From Spirosoma endbachense (GTDB lineage Bacteria > Bacteroidota > Bacteroidia > Cytophagales > Spirosomataceae), in assembly GCF_010233585.1 (NCBI RefSeq), contig NZ_CP045997.1, positions 6,091,001-6,155,000 on the forward strand: DNA of 64,000 nt. The letters are read 5' to 3'. Position numbers and translations under genes: made by a program. Positions within the stretch are counted from its first letter, which is position 1. Each line of letters begins with the position of its first letter. This document shows, one piece after another, positions 27,713-35,766 of the stretch. The notes below the pieces were generated by a model. That model was not told the origin of the DNA. It searched no databases and was given only the letters and a program-made list of their open reading frames with translations.

Positions 27713-28780
27713 TCAGGAAACCCGTTCTAATTTTATAGGATAGGTTTTCTTGGAACTCCATTGCGCCACATAGATGCTATCATCTTCATCTACCAGCACA
27801 TCATGTGGATGCAGAAACGCCGAAACGCCACGTTCTTTGCGTTGTTCACCAAGTTTGCCATCCTGATAGACTGGCTCCGATCCGCCGGGGGTCGAAATTA
27901 CCCGGTCGTTTTTATCCAGAATGGTAATATAACCCGAATCAGGATAATTATCAGATGTGCTCCTAAAAACAGCACCATAGATATTTTCGCCATGAATAAC
28001 CGGTCGGCAAATGTATGATCCAGGCAGCGATATGGTCGAAACGTATTTGCCATCGAGTGTAAAACGCTTGAGCGCATTCCGTCGGCGATCAGTAATGAGC
28101 AGCGTTGGGCTACTGGTTCGGCGGTCAACGACAATACCGTGGCAGCAATCAAACGTATCGTTCGCTTCGCCCTTACCACCCCAATACCGGATAAGTTTAC
28201 CGGCTTTGTCATACTGCATTACGTAGTTCAGGCCATACCCATCGACTACATAAATATCGCCATTGGCTGGGTTTATAGCGGTTTCGGTCGGCTTAAACTG
28301 CGTCGGGTAGGCATAAACGCCCGTTTCTTTCGGATAGTCTAGCTTCATCAGTTCACTCCCTTTCAGATCCGTCTTAATGACCTGATGCCGGTCGGTATCG
28401 CTGATCAGCAGGTATTGGTCATTGCCTTCTCCACCCAGCGTTAAGCCATGACCACCGGGGTAGTCGTGGCCCCAGGTTTCGAGCAACTTACCTGACTTAT
28501 CATAAACGAGAATATTATTTTTGGTCTCGTTGGTTAGGAGAATGATTCGCCCCTTAGCGTCCTGTACCATCTCGTGGCAATCATTAACGGGATTTTTTCC
28601 CGCATCCAATACGCCCCAGCCTGGCACTACCCGATAACGGAATCCATTATGCCCTAAAACAGTTGTTTCGGCGCTATAACGATTGGTTTTTGCCGAAAGA
28701 ATCGTTGGTACGGAGGTACTTGCCGCTGCTACGAGCGATGCCTGCCGAATAAATGAGCGACGCGAAAACGAAGAAGCCAT
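27713..28780 (-). CDS. Tat-exported NHL/6-bladed beta-propeller protein
   Basis: A 355-residue periplasmic protein. The N-terminus has a twin-arginine signal (SRRSFIRQASLVAAASTSVP). The remainder is a beta-propeller of NHL-like blades: GHGLTLGGEGNDQYLLISD, GDIYVVDGYGLNYVMQYDKAG, LLITDRRRNALKRFTLDGK and HPHDVLVDEDDSIYVAQWS. This resembles the lyase domain of peptidyl-alpha-hydroxyglycine amidating enzymes, although activity is unproven. Several conserved His and Asp (NDCHEMVQD, CCHGIVVD) could bind metal. Tat export suggests folding or cofactor loading in the cytoplasm. It is followed at 14 bp by the cytochrome/LRR gene, suggesting a joint redox role. Confidence 0.87.
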   Translation of the reverse strand: MASSFSRRSFIRQASLVAAASTSVPTILSAKTNRYSAETTVLGHNGFRYRVVPGWGVLDAGKNPVNDCHEMVQDAKGRIILLTNETKNNILVYDKSGKLLETWGHDYPGGHGLTLGGEGNDQYLLISDTDRHQVIKTDLKGSELMKLDYPKETGVYAYPTQFKPTETAINPANGDIYVVDGYGLNYVMQYDKAGKLIRYWGGKGEANDTFDCCHGIVVDRRTSSPTLLITDRRRNALKRFTLDGKYVSTISLPGSYICRPVIHGENIYGAVFRSTSDNYPDSGYITILDKNDRVISTPGGSEPVYQDGKLGEQRKERGVSAFLHPHDVLVDEDDSIYVAQWSSKKTYPIKLERVS

Positions 28781-28901
28781 GGTGTCTGTACTATTTACAG
28801 AAAAAGGAAGTTGGCCCTAAACTTTACTGTTACCAGCATGCTTACTGGCCTGCCTTGTCCATTCTCAGGCGAATCAGCAGGTAGCCCGATTCCGGGAAAC
28901 G

Positions 28902-28957
28902 CCTAAACGGCAGAGGCCTGATTCTTCAAAGCAAGAATCAGGCCTCTGCCGTTTAGG
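28902..28957 (-). terminator. Perfect 25-bp hairpin downstream of the DUF4890 gene
   Basis: CCTAAACGGCAGAGGCCTG begins a 25-bp arm (28902-28926) that pairs without mismatch with 28933-28957 around a 6-nt CAAAGC loop. It starts 9 bp after the DUF4890 stop on the minus strand. The poly-U tract is poor on that strand (TTT only), but the very stable stem should still halt transcription before the beta-propeller gene. Confidence 0.8.
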
Positions 28958-28966
28958 TTAATTCGT

Positions 28967-29416
28967 TCAGTTTTTTTCCTGATCGTCCTTACTTCCATGA
29001 TTTCCACCCTTGCCTCTTCCCATGCGGCCACGCATCGATTCAAACTTAGTGAATTGATCGGGTGTCAAAATACTTTGCAGTTTACTTTTAAAATCGTCGG
29101 CATTAGCCTTCAAAGCCTCTGCTTTTGTTTTGTTGTCATCAGAACTTTTCTGAATCGCATCCACTTTCTCAGCGCGGGCTAAGGTTACATCATAAACCTT
29201 TTTAGAAGTAGCCTCGTCCAGCCCTAGTTGCTGCGTCATCCGGTCGGTCATTTTCCGGGCACGTGTAGCTGGGTCACCAGCCTGATACTCCTGCATGGCC
29301 CGGCCTCTACCTCTCTGGGCTGAAGCGGGGGCATCGGGGGTAGTCGTTTGCTGGGCCAACAGCGACAAAGAGAGCATCGAAAGCATCAGTCCGCTAAATG
29401 CAATTTTCTTAAACAT
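28967..29416 (-). CDS. DUF4890-like periplasmic protein
   Basis: A 149-residue protein with a signal peptide (1-22, ending LLAQ), a low-complexity Thr/Pro/Arg segment and a helical core (RKMTDRMTQQLGLDEATSKK, then LQSILTPDQFTKFESMRGRM). The LTPDQFTKFE motif resembles the LTxxQ motif of CpxP/Spy-type stress chaperones, and the whole fits DUF4890, common in Bacteroidota. The C-terminus is Gly/Lys-rich and hydrophilic. A chaperone or metal-stress role is possible but inferred from the fold only. Confidence 0.8.
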   Translation of the reverse strand: MFKKIAFSGLMLSMLSLSLLAQQTTTPDAPASAQRGRGRAMQEYQAGDPATRARKMTDRMTQQLGLDEATSKKVYDVTLARAEKVDAIQKSSDDNKTKAEALKANADDFKSKLQSILTPDQFTKFESMRGRMGRGKGGNHGSKDDQEKN

Positions 29417-29519
29417 GGTTCGTGATCGTTTTATTCGAACCTAAGACGACCTGCAACAGCCTATGGTTTAAGCAATCGCCAGAATTTAATAGCATCTTAA
29501 CCAGGTTTATCGAAGAGGG

Positions 29520-30017
29520 CTATTCAGCAGTATAGTGTAAATCGGTAATCAATGCCGCGATGCGTTCCAGATGTTGAACGTCGACGTCGCTAAAGTCATT
29601 TAATTGATCACTATCGACATCCAGTACCATACGAACTGTTCCCGCCCGATCAAACACAGGCACAACAACCTCCGATTTCGACGCCGAACTACAGGCAATA
29701 TGTCCGGGAAACTGCTCAACGTCGGGCACCAGAATTGTTTCACGCCGGGTATAGGCTGCTCCGCAAACACCCTTATCGAACGCGATACGTGTGCAGGCAA
29801 TAGGCCCCTGAAACGGTCCAAGTACCAACTGATTCTCTTTTTTGATATAAAAGCCAACCCAAAAGAAACCAAAGGCTTCTTTCAGCGCGGCCGAAATATT
29901 GGCCAGATTAGCAATTAGATCCGGTTCGCCATCAATAAGTGCGGCAATTTGCGGAATCAGGCTATCGTAAACCAGCCGACGATCGGCGGTCTGGGGGAGA
30001 AATAAGGATTCTGCCAT
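29520..30017 (-). CDS. Free methionine-(R)-sulfoxide reductase (GAF domain)
   Basis: A 165-residue single-GAF enzyme that reduces free L-methionine-(R)-sulfoxide with thioredoxin. The three catalytic-loop cysteines are C75 (IACTRI), C85 (GVCGAA) and C109 (HIACSS). Their spacing of 10 and 24 residues equals that recalled for E. coli YebR (C84, C94, C118). The core motif FFWVGFYI and VLDVDSDQLNDFSDVD also fit. It lies 55 bp upstream of mreD's stop side in the same direction, so it may be transcribed with or after mreBCD. Confidence 0.92.
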   Translation of the reverse strand: MAESLFLPQTADRRLVYDSLIPQIAALIDGEPDLIANLANISAALKEAFGFFWVGFYIKKENQLVLGPFQGPIACTRIAFDKGVCGAAYTRRETILVPDVEQFPGHIACSSASKSEVVVPVFDRAGTVRMVLDVDSDQLNDFSDVDVQHLERIAALITDLHYTAE

Positions 30018-30072
30018 TTTTATCGATACTGCTTATTGATGCAGTAGTAGAATGACAAAAAACAAAACGGAG

Positions 30073-30579
30073 TTAGTTCCGCGTAAAAAACTGAATGAGA
30101 ACGATACTTAGGGTCGTAAACAGCGTACTGGCTCCAACCCGAATCAGCGTAGGAATCAATAAGGTCAGGCTGCTGGCTTCAATAAAAAACAGGGCCGAGT
30201 GATGTATCAGTGCCAATATAAATACATACCGAAAAAACACGCCGACTCCCAGTTCCTTCAATGAAAACTCAATTCGTGATTCCATACCCGGCACGTCAAT
30301 TTGTGTTCGTACGACAAACGGCCTAAAATAAGCCATCAGCACCGTAGCGGCCGCATGCATACCGAGCGTATTGTAGAACGTATCGACAATAATTCCGGTC
30401 ACAAACCCAATGAGCAGCAGCCAGGTAAGGCTGGTCTCGTTGGGCAATAACAGAATACAGGCGATGTAAACGAAACAGAACGCGTAATCAAAGAGCACCA
30501 AATTCCGCACAAGCAGGATCTGCAATACCAGATACAGCAAAAATAAAAACGCAGTAGACAGAATTTCGCGTAAAGTCAT
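30073..30579 (-). CDS. mreD: Rod-shape protein MreD
   Basis: A 168-residue integral membrane protein with about five helices (LREILSTAFLFLLYLVLQIL, FDYAFCFVYIACILLL, LLLIGFVTGIIVDTFYN and two later). Short length and the GIIVDTFYNTLGMHAA segment fit Bacteroidota MreD, which helps hold the elongation machinery of the cell wall at the membrane. Sequence identity in this family is low, so the position after mreC is the main support. The spacer from mreC is 78 bp and contains a nested hairpin. Confidence 0.85.
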   Translation of the reverse strand: MTLREILSTAFLFLLYLVLQILLVRNLVLFDYAFCFVYIACILLLPNETSLTWLLLIGFVTGIIVDTFYNTLGMHAAATVLMAYFRPFVVRTQIDVPGMESRIEFSLKELGVGVFFRYVFILALIHHSALFFIEASSLTLLIPTLIRVGASTLFTTLSIVLIQFFTRN

Positions 30580-30593
30580 CTTGTAGTAGGCGG

Positions 30594-30643
30594 TGGGCAG
30601 TCGATAGTTGGCAGTTGGCTAGTTTCTCACTGCCGGCTGCCCA
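30594..30643 (-). other. Nested inverted repeats in the mreC-mreD spacer
   Basis: GGGCAG (30595-30600) and GGCAGT (30610-30615) can pair in order with CTGCCC (30637-30642) and ACTGCC (30629-30634), forming an interrupted stem. It has no T run, so it could reduce rather than end transcription into mreD, or be an mRNA processing site. Confidence 0.35.
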
Positions 30644-30657
30644 TTCCTTACTGCTTA

Positions 30658-31494
30658 CTATTTCTCTGTTTCAACTTGTTTTTCTAACTGCTCCTGCTCT
30701 GCCTGCAGGCGATTTTCTACGATATATACAAAGGCCAGACTGCCGAAGTTTGTGGCCAGATTAAGTGTAATATCGTGAAAGACCCGATTGGGCTGGACGC
30801 CAACTGTTCGGACATAGCCGACCAAGATACCCGGAGGAAACGTAGAGTTACGCTCCGAGGTAACGACCGAATCGCCTTTGTGAACCGTCTTTGTCAGCGA
30901 AATGTCATTCAGCTTGATCAGGCTCGGGTCTACGCCATCCCACCTCGCCGTCCCAATTTCATCCGCTTTCGTTAAAGCTGACGACACCAGAAACCCAGAA
31001 TGCAAAATCGACGTAACGACCGAAAAATGTCGGTTACACACTTTCACCTTACCGACGACACCCGTTGGCGAAATCACGCCCATACCCGGTCGGATTCCAT
31101 CATCGGTACCTTTATCGATCGTAATGTAGTTGTTAGCGAACTGTGTTGTATTGTCAATTACCTTAGCAACAGTGTACTTAAAGCGGTCGGCAAAAGCCGA
31201 GTCGGCCAGATACTCTCTTGGAGACGCGGGCTTACTTTGCAGTAACTGAGTTAGTTGGGTATTGAGCCGTTGGTTTTCCATGGCCAGGTCAGCATTAACC
31301 TGCCGCAGACGAGCATATTCATTGGCCGCGTTGGACCACGCCAACACCTGAGCCGCATACCGGTTCGATGTGTTGAAATAGGTCACGCTCCAGTAATTGC
31401 TTGTGTTAATGATAAAATAGAAGCAGAACACTTCCAGTAACACAAACAAGATGAAGTTTCGGCTTCGAATAAAAAAGTCGACTAACTCTCCCAT
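30658..31494 (-). CDS. mreC: Cell-shape protein MreC
   Basis: A 278-residue protein with one N-terminal membrane helix (about 12-30), a coiled coil (about 55-95, EYARLRQVNADLAMENQRLN) and the two-lobed beta domain of MreC (YITIDKGTDDGIRPGMGVIS, GVVGKVKVCNRHFSVV, GILVGYVRTVG). MreC lies in the periplasm and links MreB to PBP2/RodA during cell elongation. It is downstream of mreB, separated by 131 bp that carry a 104-nt hairpin, so its dose relative to MreB is probably lowered. Confidence 0.95.
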   Translation of the reverse strand: MGELVDFFIRSRNFILFVLLEVFCFYFIINTSNYWSVTYFNTSNRYAAQVLAWSNAANEYARLRQVNADLAMENQRLNTQLTQLLQSKPASPREYLADSAFADRFKYTVAKVIDNTTQFANNYITIDKGTDDGIRPGMGVISPTGVVGKVKVCNRHFSVVTSILHSGFLVSSALTKADEIGTARWDGVDPSLIKLNDISLTKTVHKGDSVVTSERNSTFPPGILVGYVRTVGVQPNRVFHDITLNLATNFGSLAFVYIVENRLQAEQEQLEKQVETEK

Positions 31495-31514
31495 AAAGTG
31501 GGGAACATCTTAAC

Positions 31515-31618
31515 AATGTAGCCTGGACTTGGTCGGGTAGCCGGAGGCCAGGTTGTAGAGACAAAATACCAGCTACAATCCAGCCTTCGGTTAACCGGGC
31601 TAAAGTCCAGGCTACATT
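31515..31618. repeat. 104-nt hairpin (MITE/REP-like) between mreB and mreC
   Basis: Outer arms AATGTAGCCTGGACTT (31515-31530) and AAGTCCAGGCTACATT (31603-31618) match perfectly over 16 bp. Inner segments (GCCGGAGG with CCTTCGG, GGTTGTAG with CTACAATCC) extend the pairing. It fills the mreB-mreC spacer. The structure suggests a miniature element or a dispersed palindromic repeat that may act as an intercistronic attenuator. Confidence 0.75.
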
Positions 31619-31625
31619 ACAAAAC

Positions 31626-32651
31626 TTAACTAATCAGAACGGATCTGTACATATCCAGATTCTTAATCACCTCGCCCGTACCTTTTACAACAGCTTTGAG
31701 CGGATCATCGGCCACGTGAATGGGCAGCTTGGTTTTTGCGCCCAGCCGTTTGTCGAGACCATGCAGCAGGGCACCGCCCCCCGTCAGGTGAATACCGTTC
31801 GTGTAAATGTCGGCCGAAAGTTCCGGTGGCGAAATTTCCAGCGCCTTCATCGTAGCCTCTTCAATCTTTGAAATTGATTTGTCGAGAGCGTAGGCGATTT
31901 CGCTGTAGGTAACCTTAATTTCTTTCGGAATACCGGTCATTAAGTCACGACCCCGGATTTCGTAATCGGCGGGCGGGTTGTCGAGTTCGGGCAAAGCCGA
32001 GCCAACTTCCATTTTGATTTGTTCAGCTGAGCGTTCGCCAATAAGCAGGTTATGTTCCCGACGCATGTAATCGACAATATCGCGGGTGAAAACGTCTCCG
32101 GCGATCCGGATCGACTGTTCGCAGACAATTCCTGATAAAGCAATTACGGCAATTTCGGTAGTACCACCGCCAATATCGACAATCATGGTACCATTCGGCT
32201 GTGTAATATCGATACCGATGCCAATTGCCGCGGCAATTGGTTCATGTACCATGTAAACTTCCTTCGCCCCGGCATGTTCGGCAGAGTCTTTAACAGCGCG
32301 CTTTTCCACTTCGGTAATCCCCGATGGTATACAAATAACCATCCGATGCGAAGGTGAAAACAGTTTGCTCCCGGTATCTATCATCTTGATCATGCCCCGA
32401 ATCATTAGTTCGGCGGCAGTAAAGTCGGCAATTACGCCGTCTTTCAACGGGCGAATCGTCTTAATATTTTCATTGGTCTTTTCGTGCATTTGCATGGCCT
32501 TATGGCCAATGGCCAGCACTTTTCCGCTGGCTTTGTCCATTGCAATAATCGAAGGCTCATCCACCACAATCCGATCCTTGTGAATAATCAAGGTATTCGC
32601 CGTGCCCAGGTCAATCGCAATGTCGCTGGTTAAAAAATTGAAAAGTCCCAT
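31626..32651 (-). CDS. mreB: Rod-shape actin MreB
   Basis: A 341-residue bacterial actin that organises cell-wall elongation on the inner membrane. Motifs in order: phosphate 1 (DIAIDLGTANTLI), VVDEPSIIAMDK, connect 1, phosphate 2 (MIVDIGGGTTEIAVI), the adenosine motif HLTGGGALLHGLD and the C-terminal LDMYRS end. The frame is open to 32729, but ATG 32651 (MGLFNFLTSDIAI) is the standard MreB start and follows a good promoter (32701-32730). It is the first gene of mreB-mreC-mreD. Confidence 0.97.
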   Translation of the reverse strand: MGLFNFLTSDIAIDLGTANTLIIHKDRIVVDEPSIIAMDKASGKVLAIGHKAMQMHEKTNENIKTIRPLKDGVIADFTAAELMIRGMIKMIDTGSKLFSPSHRMVICIPSGITEVEKRAVKDSAEHAGAKEVYMVHEPIAAAIGIGIDITQPNGTMIVDIGGGTTEIAVIALSGIVCEQSIRIAGDVFTRDIVDYMRREHNLLIGERSAEQIKMEVGSALPELDNPPADYEIRGRDLMTGIPKEIKVTYSEIAYALDKSISKIEEATMKALEISPPELSADIYTNGIHLTGGGALLHGLDKRLGAKTKLPIHVADDPLKAVVKGTGEVIKNLDMYRSVLIS

Positions 32652-32700
32652 TCCTGGTTGCTGTTGTTCCTTTTTACAAGTACCGTTTTTAAAAGGTTTG

Positions 32701-32730
32701 CAAAAATATGGATTATTCAAGAGAAACAAC
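32701..32730 (-). promoter_or_regulatory. Bacteroidota sigma-A type promoter of mreB
   Basis: On the minus strand TATTTTTG (32708-32701) matches the -7 box TAnnTTTG, and GTTG (32730-32727) lies 18 bp upstream as a -33-like box. The start site would be near 32695, giving a leader of about 45 nt before the ATG at 32651. Confidence 0.65.
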
Positions 32731-32889
32731 GATGCTATGTAAATACAGTATTGCTTTTTTTATATGACAATCAGAACAGTTAGCAATTTTCGACCCTTAG
32801 TTTGTACCAATTAATCAAGATCGGCCTGCCAACCCGCGCTGCTATTACCCATTACAAACTCCCTTACTGAAGACTGCCAACTGTTTTCG

Positions 32890-32897
32890 TAACTTTG
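32890..32897 (+). promoter_or_regulatory. -7 box directly in front of the GH3 gene (near-leaderless)
   Basis: TAACTTTG matches TAnnTTTG exactly and ends 7 bp before the ATG at 32905. Transcription would begin within a few bases of the start codon, so the mRNA is probably leaderless or nearly so. No clear -33 TTTG was found at the right distance. Confidence 0.5.
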
Positions 32898-32904
32898 CAT
32901 CATT

Positions 32905-34407
32905 ATGGGAATTCGCTCAGTCGTAAGTAAGCCACTGGCTAAATGGGTTGTAGAAAGACAGCAGTCGTGGATGTATCAACCCGCCGAGGCCCAGCAGCGT
33001 TGGTTGCAGGAGTTGGTTAAAGGTGGTCGCAACACGGTGTTTGGCCGTATTCACCACTTTCGGGATATACAAACGGTTGACGATTTTCGGCAAGCGGTTC
33101 CTGTACGCGATTACGAAGATCTCAAACCTTACATTGATCAGATCCTGGCCGGTACACCGGATGTGCTCTGGAAAGGCCAGCCATTGTACCTGGCTAAAAC
33201 CTCAGGAACAACCTCCGGTACAAAATACATTCCGATTACGAAGGATTCCATTCCGAACCACATCAACTCAGCCCGTGATGCGCTTTTGAATTACATCTAC
33301 GAAACGGGAAACAGTGCTTTTCTCGACAAAAAACTCATTTTCCTATCGGGTAGTCCCGAACTGGCGCAAAAAGCGGGTATCAATATCGGGCGTTTGTCGG
33401 GCATAGCCAATCACCATGTTCCGGCTTATCTACGGTCGAATCAGTTACCCAGCTACGAAACCAATGTTATCGACGATTGGGAAACCAAGCTGGAGCGTGT
33501 CATCGACGAAACGTTGACGCAGCCCATGTCGTTGATCTCGGGCATTCCTCCCTGGGTCCAAATGTATTTCGACCGAATTCAGGACCGAACGGGAAAGCTG
33601 ATTAAAGATGTCTTCCCCGATTTTTCGGTGTTTGTCTATGGTGGCGTCAATTTTGAACCGTACCGTGCCAAATTGTTCGAGAGCATCGGCAAGCGGATCG
33701 ATTCGATCGAAACCTATCCGGCATCAGAGGGTTTTATCGCTTTTCAGGATACGCAGACCGAAGAAGGTTTGTTGATGTTACTCGACAGTGGTATCTTCTT
33801 CGAGTTCATTGCGGCCGACGAATACTTTACCGAAAACCCGCGCCGATTAACGATTGATGAGGTCGAACTAGGTAAAAATTACGCTGTCATCATCAATAAC
33901 AACGCCGGGCTGTGGGGCTATTCTCTGGGCGATACGGTTAAATTTGTTTCGCGGGAGCCTTACCGGTTACTCGTAACAGGACGCATCAAGCACTTTATTT
34001 CGGCCTTCGGCGAACACGTTATTGGCGAAGAAGTTGAAAAGGCTTTGCAGTACGCGATGCAGCTTCACCCCGAAACAGAGGTCGTAGAGTTTACGGTTGC
34101 GCCGATGGTTAGCCCCAAAGAAGGATTACCCTACCACGAATGGTTAATTGAATTTGCCACTCCCCCCAACGATCCGGCTGCCTTTGCCCGCGACATCGAC
34201 AACCGATTAATCGGATTAAACGTATATTACGACGACCTCATCACGGGCTCGATCCTGCAACCGCTCAAGCTAACCAGCCTGCCTCGTGGGGCATTCCAGC
34301 GCTACATGAAGTCGCAGGGAAAACTAGGTGGCCAAAATAAAGTGCCACGTTTGGCTAATGATCGGAAAATTGCGGAGGGGTTAGCAGGAATAATGTCCAA
34401 TGCCTAA
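32905..34407 (+). CDS. GH3-family acyl-adenylating enzyme
   Basis: A 500-residue member of the GH3 (auxin-responsive) family of the ANL superfamily. In plants, GH3 enzymes join amino acids to acyl acids via an adenylate; bacterial members have no proven substrate. The ATP-binding loop LAKTSGTTSGTKYIPIT is near residue 100. Further family blocks are SVFVYGGVNFEPYR, SIETYPASEGFIAFQD (adenine site), YSLGDTVKFVSREPYRLLVTGR (hinge) and the late GAFQRYMKSQGKLGGQNKVPR. Length is normal. It is divergent from mreB across a 253-bp spacer and is followed at 13 bp by the ATPase/HNH pair. Confidence 0.92.
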   Translation: MGIRSVVSKPLAKWVVERQQSWMYQPAEAQQRWLQELVKGGRNTVFGRIHHFRDIQTVDDFRQAVPVRDYEDLKPYIDQILAGTPDVLWKGQPLYLAKTSGTTSGTKYIPITKDSIPNHINSARDALLNYIYETGNSAFLDKKLIFLSGSPELAQKAGINIGRLSGIANHHVPAYLRSNQLPSYETNVIDDWETKLERVIDETLTQPMSLISGIPPWVQMYFDRIQDRTGKLIKDVFPDFSVFVYGGVNFEPYRAKLFESIGKRIDSIETYPASEGFIAFQDTQTEEGLLMLLDSGIFFEFIAADEYFTENPRRLTIDEVELGKNYAVIINNNAGLWGYSLGDTVKFVSREPYRLLVTGRIKHFISAFGEHVIGEEVEKALQYAMQLHPETEVVEFTVAPMVSPKEGLPYHEWLIEFATPPNDPAAFARDIDNRLIGLNVYYDDLITGSILQPLKLTSLPRGAFQRYMKSQGKLGGQNKVPRLANDRKIAEGLAGIMSNA

Positions 34408-34420
34408 TGAATAATGGGTA

Positions 34421-35761
34421 ATGAAAATAACAGGAATCGACATTGGCGACTACCGCCAGTTTAAAAATATAAAATTTGATTTTACGTATCCGGCCGACCA
34501 CCCAACCAAAGCAGGTCTGCCGTTGGATAAGGTATGCTTTATCGGGCAGAGCGGTACAGGGAAGACGACGTTGCTGAATGTAATTTGGGATTTCTTTCAA
34601 GTTGTAAGCACCAGCTTTCAGCGATTAGCTAACAAACATATTCCTGTAAACGACGAACCTTATAAAACTTTCAAAGAAGTTACTATTCACTCCACTCTTG
34701 AAGAAAATAAAATTACGCTGGGTAGCTCCCTTCTTGGAGGAGATTCCGATTGGTTAGATCTAGATACAAAATCAGACTTCGCATCTTTAGGCTTTCATTG
34801 GTTAAAAGGTCAAAATATTTACAAAAATCTAAAAGAAATTACACGAGAAGGAAAACTATGCTTGTACATAGATGAATCTGCTGTTAGCTCATCTAAAAAT
34901 CTTCTGGAGGAAAGAGATTCAGCAGATAAAAGTATAGTTATACTTAAAGAGCAGGCATCTAGTTTTACTGATACGAAAATCAACACGCCAATATTAGGCT
35001 TAAGTGAATACCCCTCTGAGAGTTTATGGTCAAGTGTACTAGGCGATATAGATAGTTATGATAATGATTTAAAGCAATTTGCAGCTAATCTGGTGAGCAA
35101 AAATTCATTCAGTGAGAACCGTTTAATTAGTCAAATAAGTCAGTGGCAGAAAGACCATCCAAACCCAAGGGCAGACTTAGCAGAAAACTGTTTGAATAAA
35201 ATTCTTCGTCTACTTTATTTGGAAGTAGATACAGATGGCACTGAGTCTAGGCTTGTTTTAAAAACTAATCAGGGAGATCATATATCTGGAAAATACCTTA
35301 GTGCGGGGACCAAACAGTTGCTAACTACATCAATTCCAATTTATAAAATCAATATTAGTGAAGGAGTTATCTTGTTCGATGAACCAGAGCGTTCCCTATT
35401 CCCTGATATTCAGCGCGAACTAATAAGCCATTACACATCCCTCGCTCCTACGGCCCAGTTTTTCTTCGCTACTCACTCGCCCATTATCGCATCTGCTTTT
35501 GAGCCATGCGAACGGTTCATTCTGTATTTTGACGAGAATGGCGAAGTGAAGTTCCATAACGGTATTGCGCCAGAAGGCGACGACCCAAATGATATTTTGC
35601 GACAGGATTTTGCTATGGCCGACTTGATGTTACAGAAAGGATTGGAAGCTTACGAAAAGTACCGCCAGCTTGCGATGCAGATTCGGTCGGAAACAAATGA
35701 AGAAAAGAAAAACCAACTTATTGTCGAGCGGATAGAATTAGGTAATCGCTATAATTTCTGA
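34421..35761 (+). CDS. AAA/ABC-type ATPase of a Septu-like (PtuA-like) pair
   Basis: A 446-residue SMC/OLD-like ATPase. Walker A is G42-T50 (GQSGTGKTT). A variable, charged and helical insert spans about 60-270. The ABC signature is LSAGTKQLL, and Walker B with the catalytic Glu is VILFDEPERSLFPD, followed by FFFATHSPIIASAF (H-loop). In Septu systems such an ATPase (PtuA) assembles with an HNH nuclease (PtuB) and restricts phage. The HNH gene starts 5 bp downstream. Codon use across 34.6-35.4 kb is clearly more AT-rich than in GH3 and dxr, a sign of transfer. No reverse transcriptase is present, so it is not a retron. The defence role is inferred. Confidence 0.8.
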   Translation: MKITGIDIGDYRQFKNIKFDFTYPADHPTKAGLPLDKVCFIGQSGTGKTTLLNVIWDFFQVVSTSFQRLANKHIPVNDEPYKTFKEVTIHSTLEENKITLGSSLLGGDSDWLDLDTKSDFASLGFHWLKGQNIYKNLKEITREGKLCLYIDESAVSSSKNLLEERDSADKSIVILKEQASSFTDTKINTPILGLSEYPSESLWSSVLGDIDSYDNDLKQFAANLVSKNSFSENRLISQISQWQKDHPNPRADLAENCLNKILRLLYLEVDTDGTESRLVLKTNQGDHISGKYLSAGTKQLLTTSIPIYKINISEGVILFDEPERSLFPDIQRELISHYTSLAPTAQFFFATHSPIIASAFEPCERFILYFDENGEVKFHNGIAPEGDDPNDILRQDFAMADLMLQKGLEAYEKYRQLAMQIRSETNEEKKNQLIVERIELGNRYNF

Positions 35762-35766
35762 GTCGA

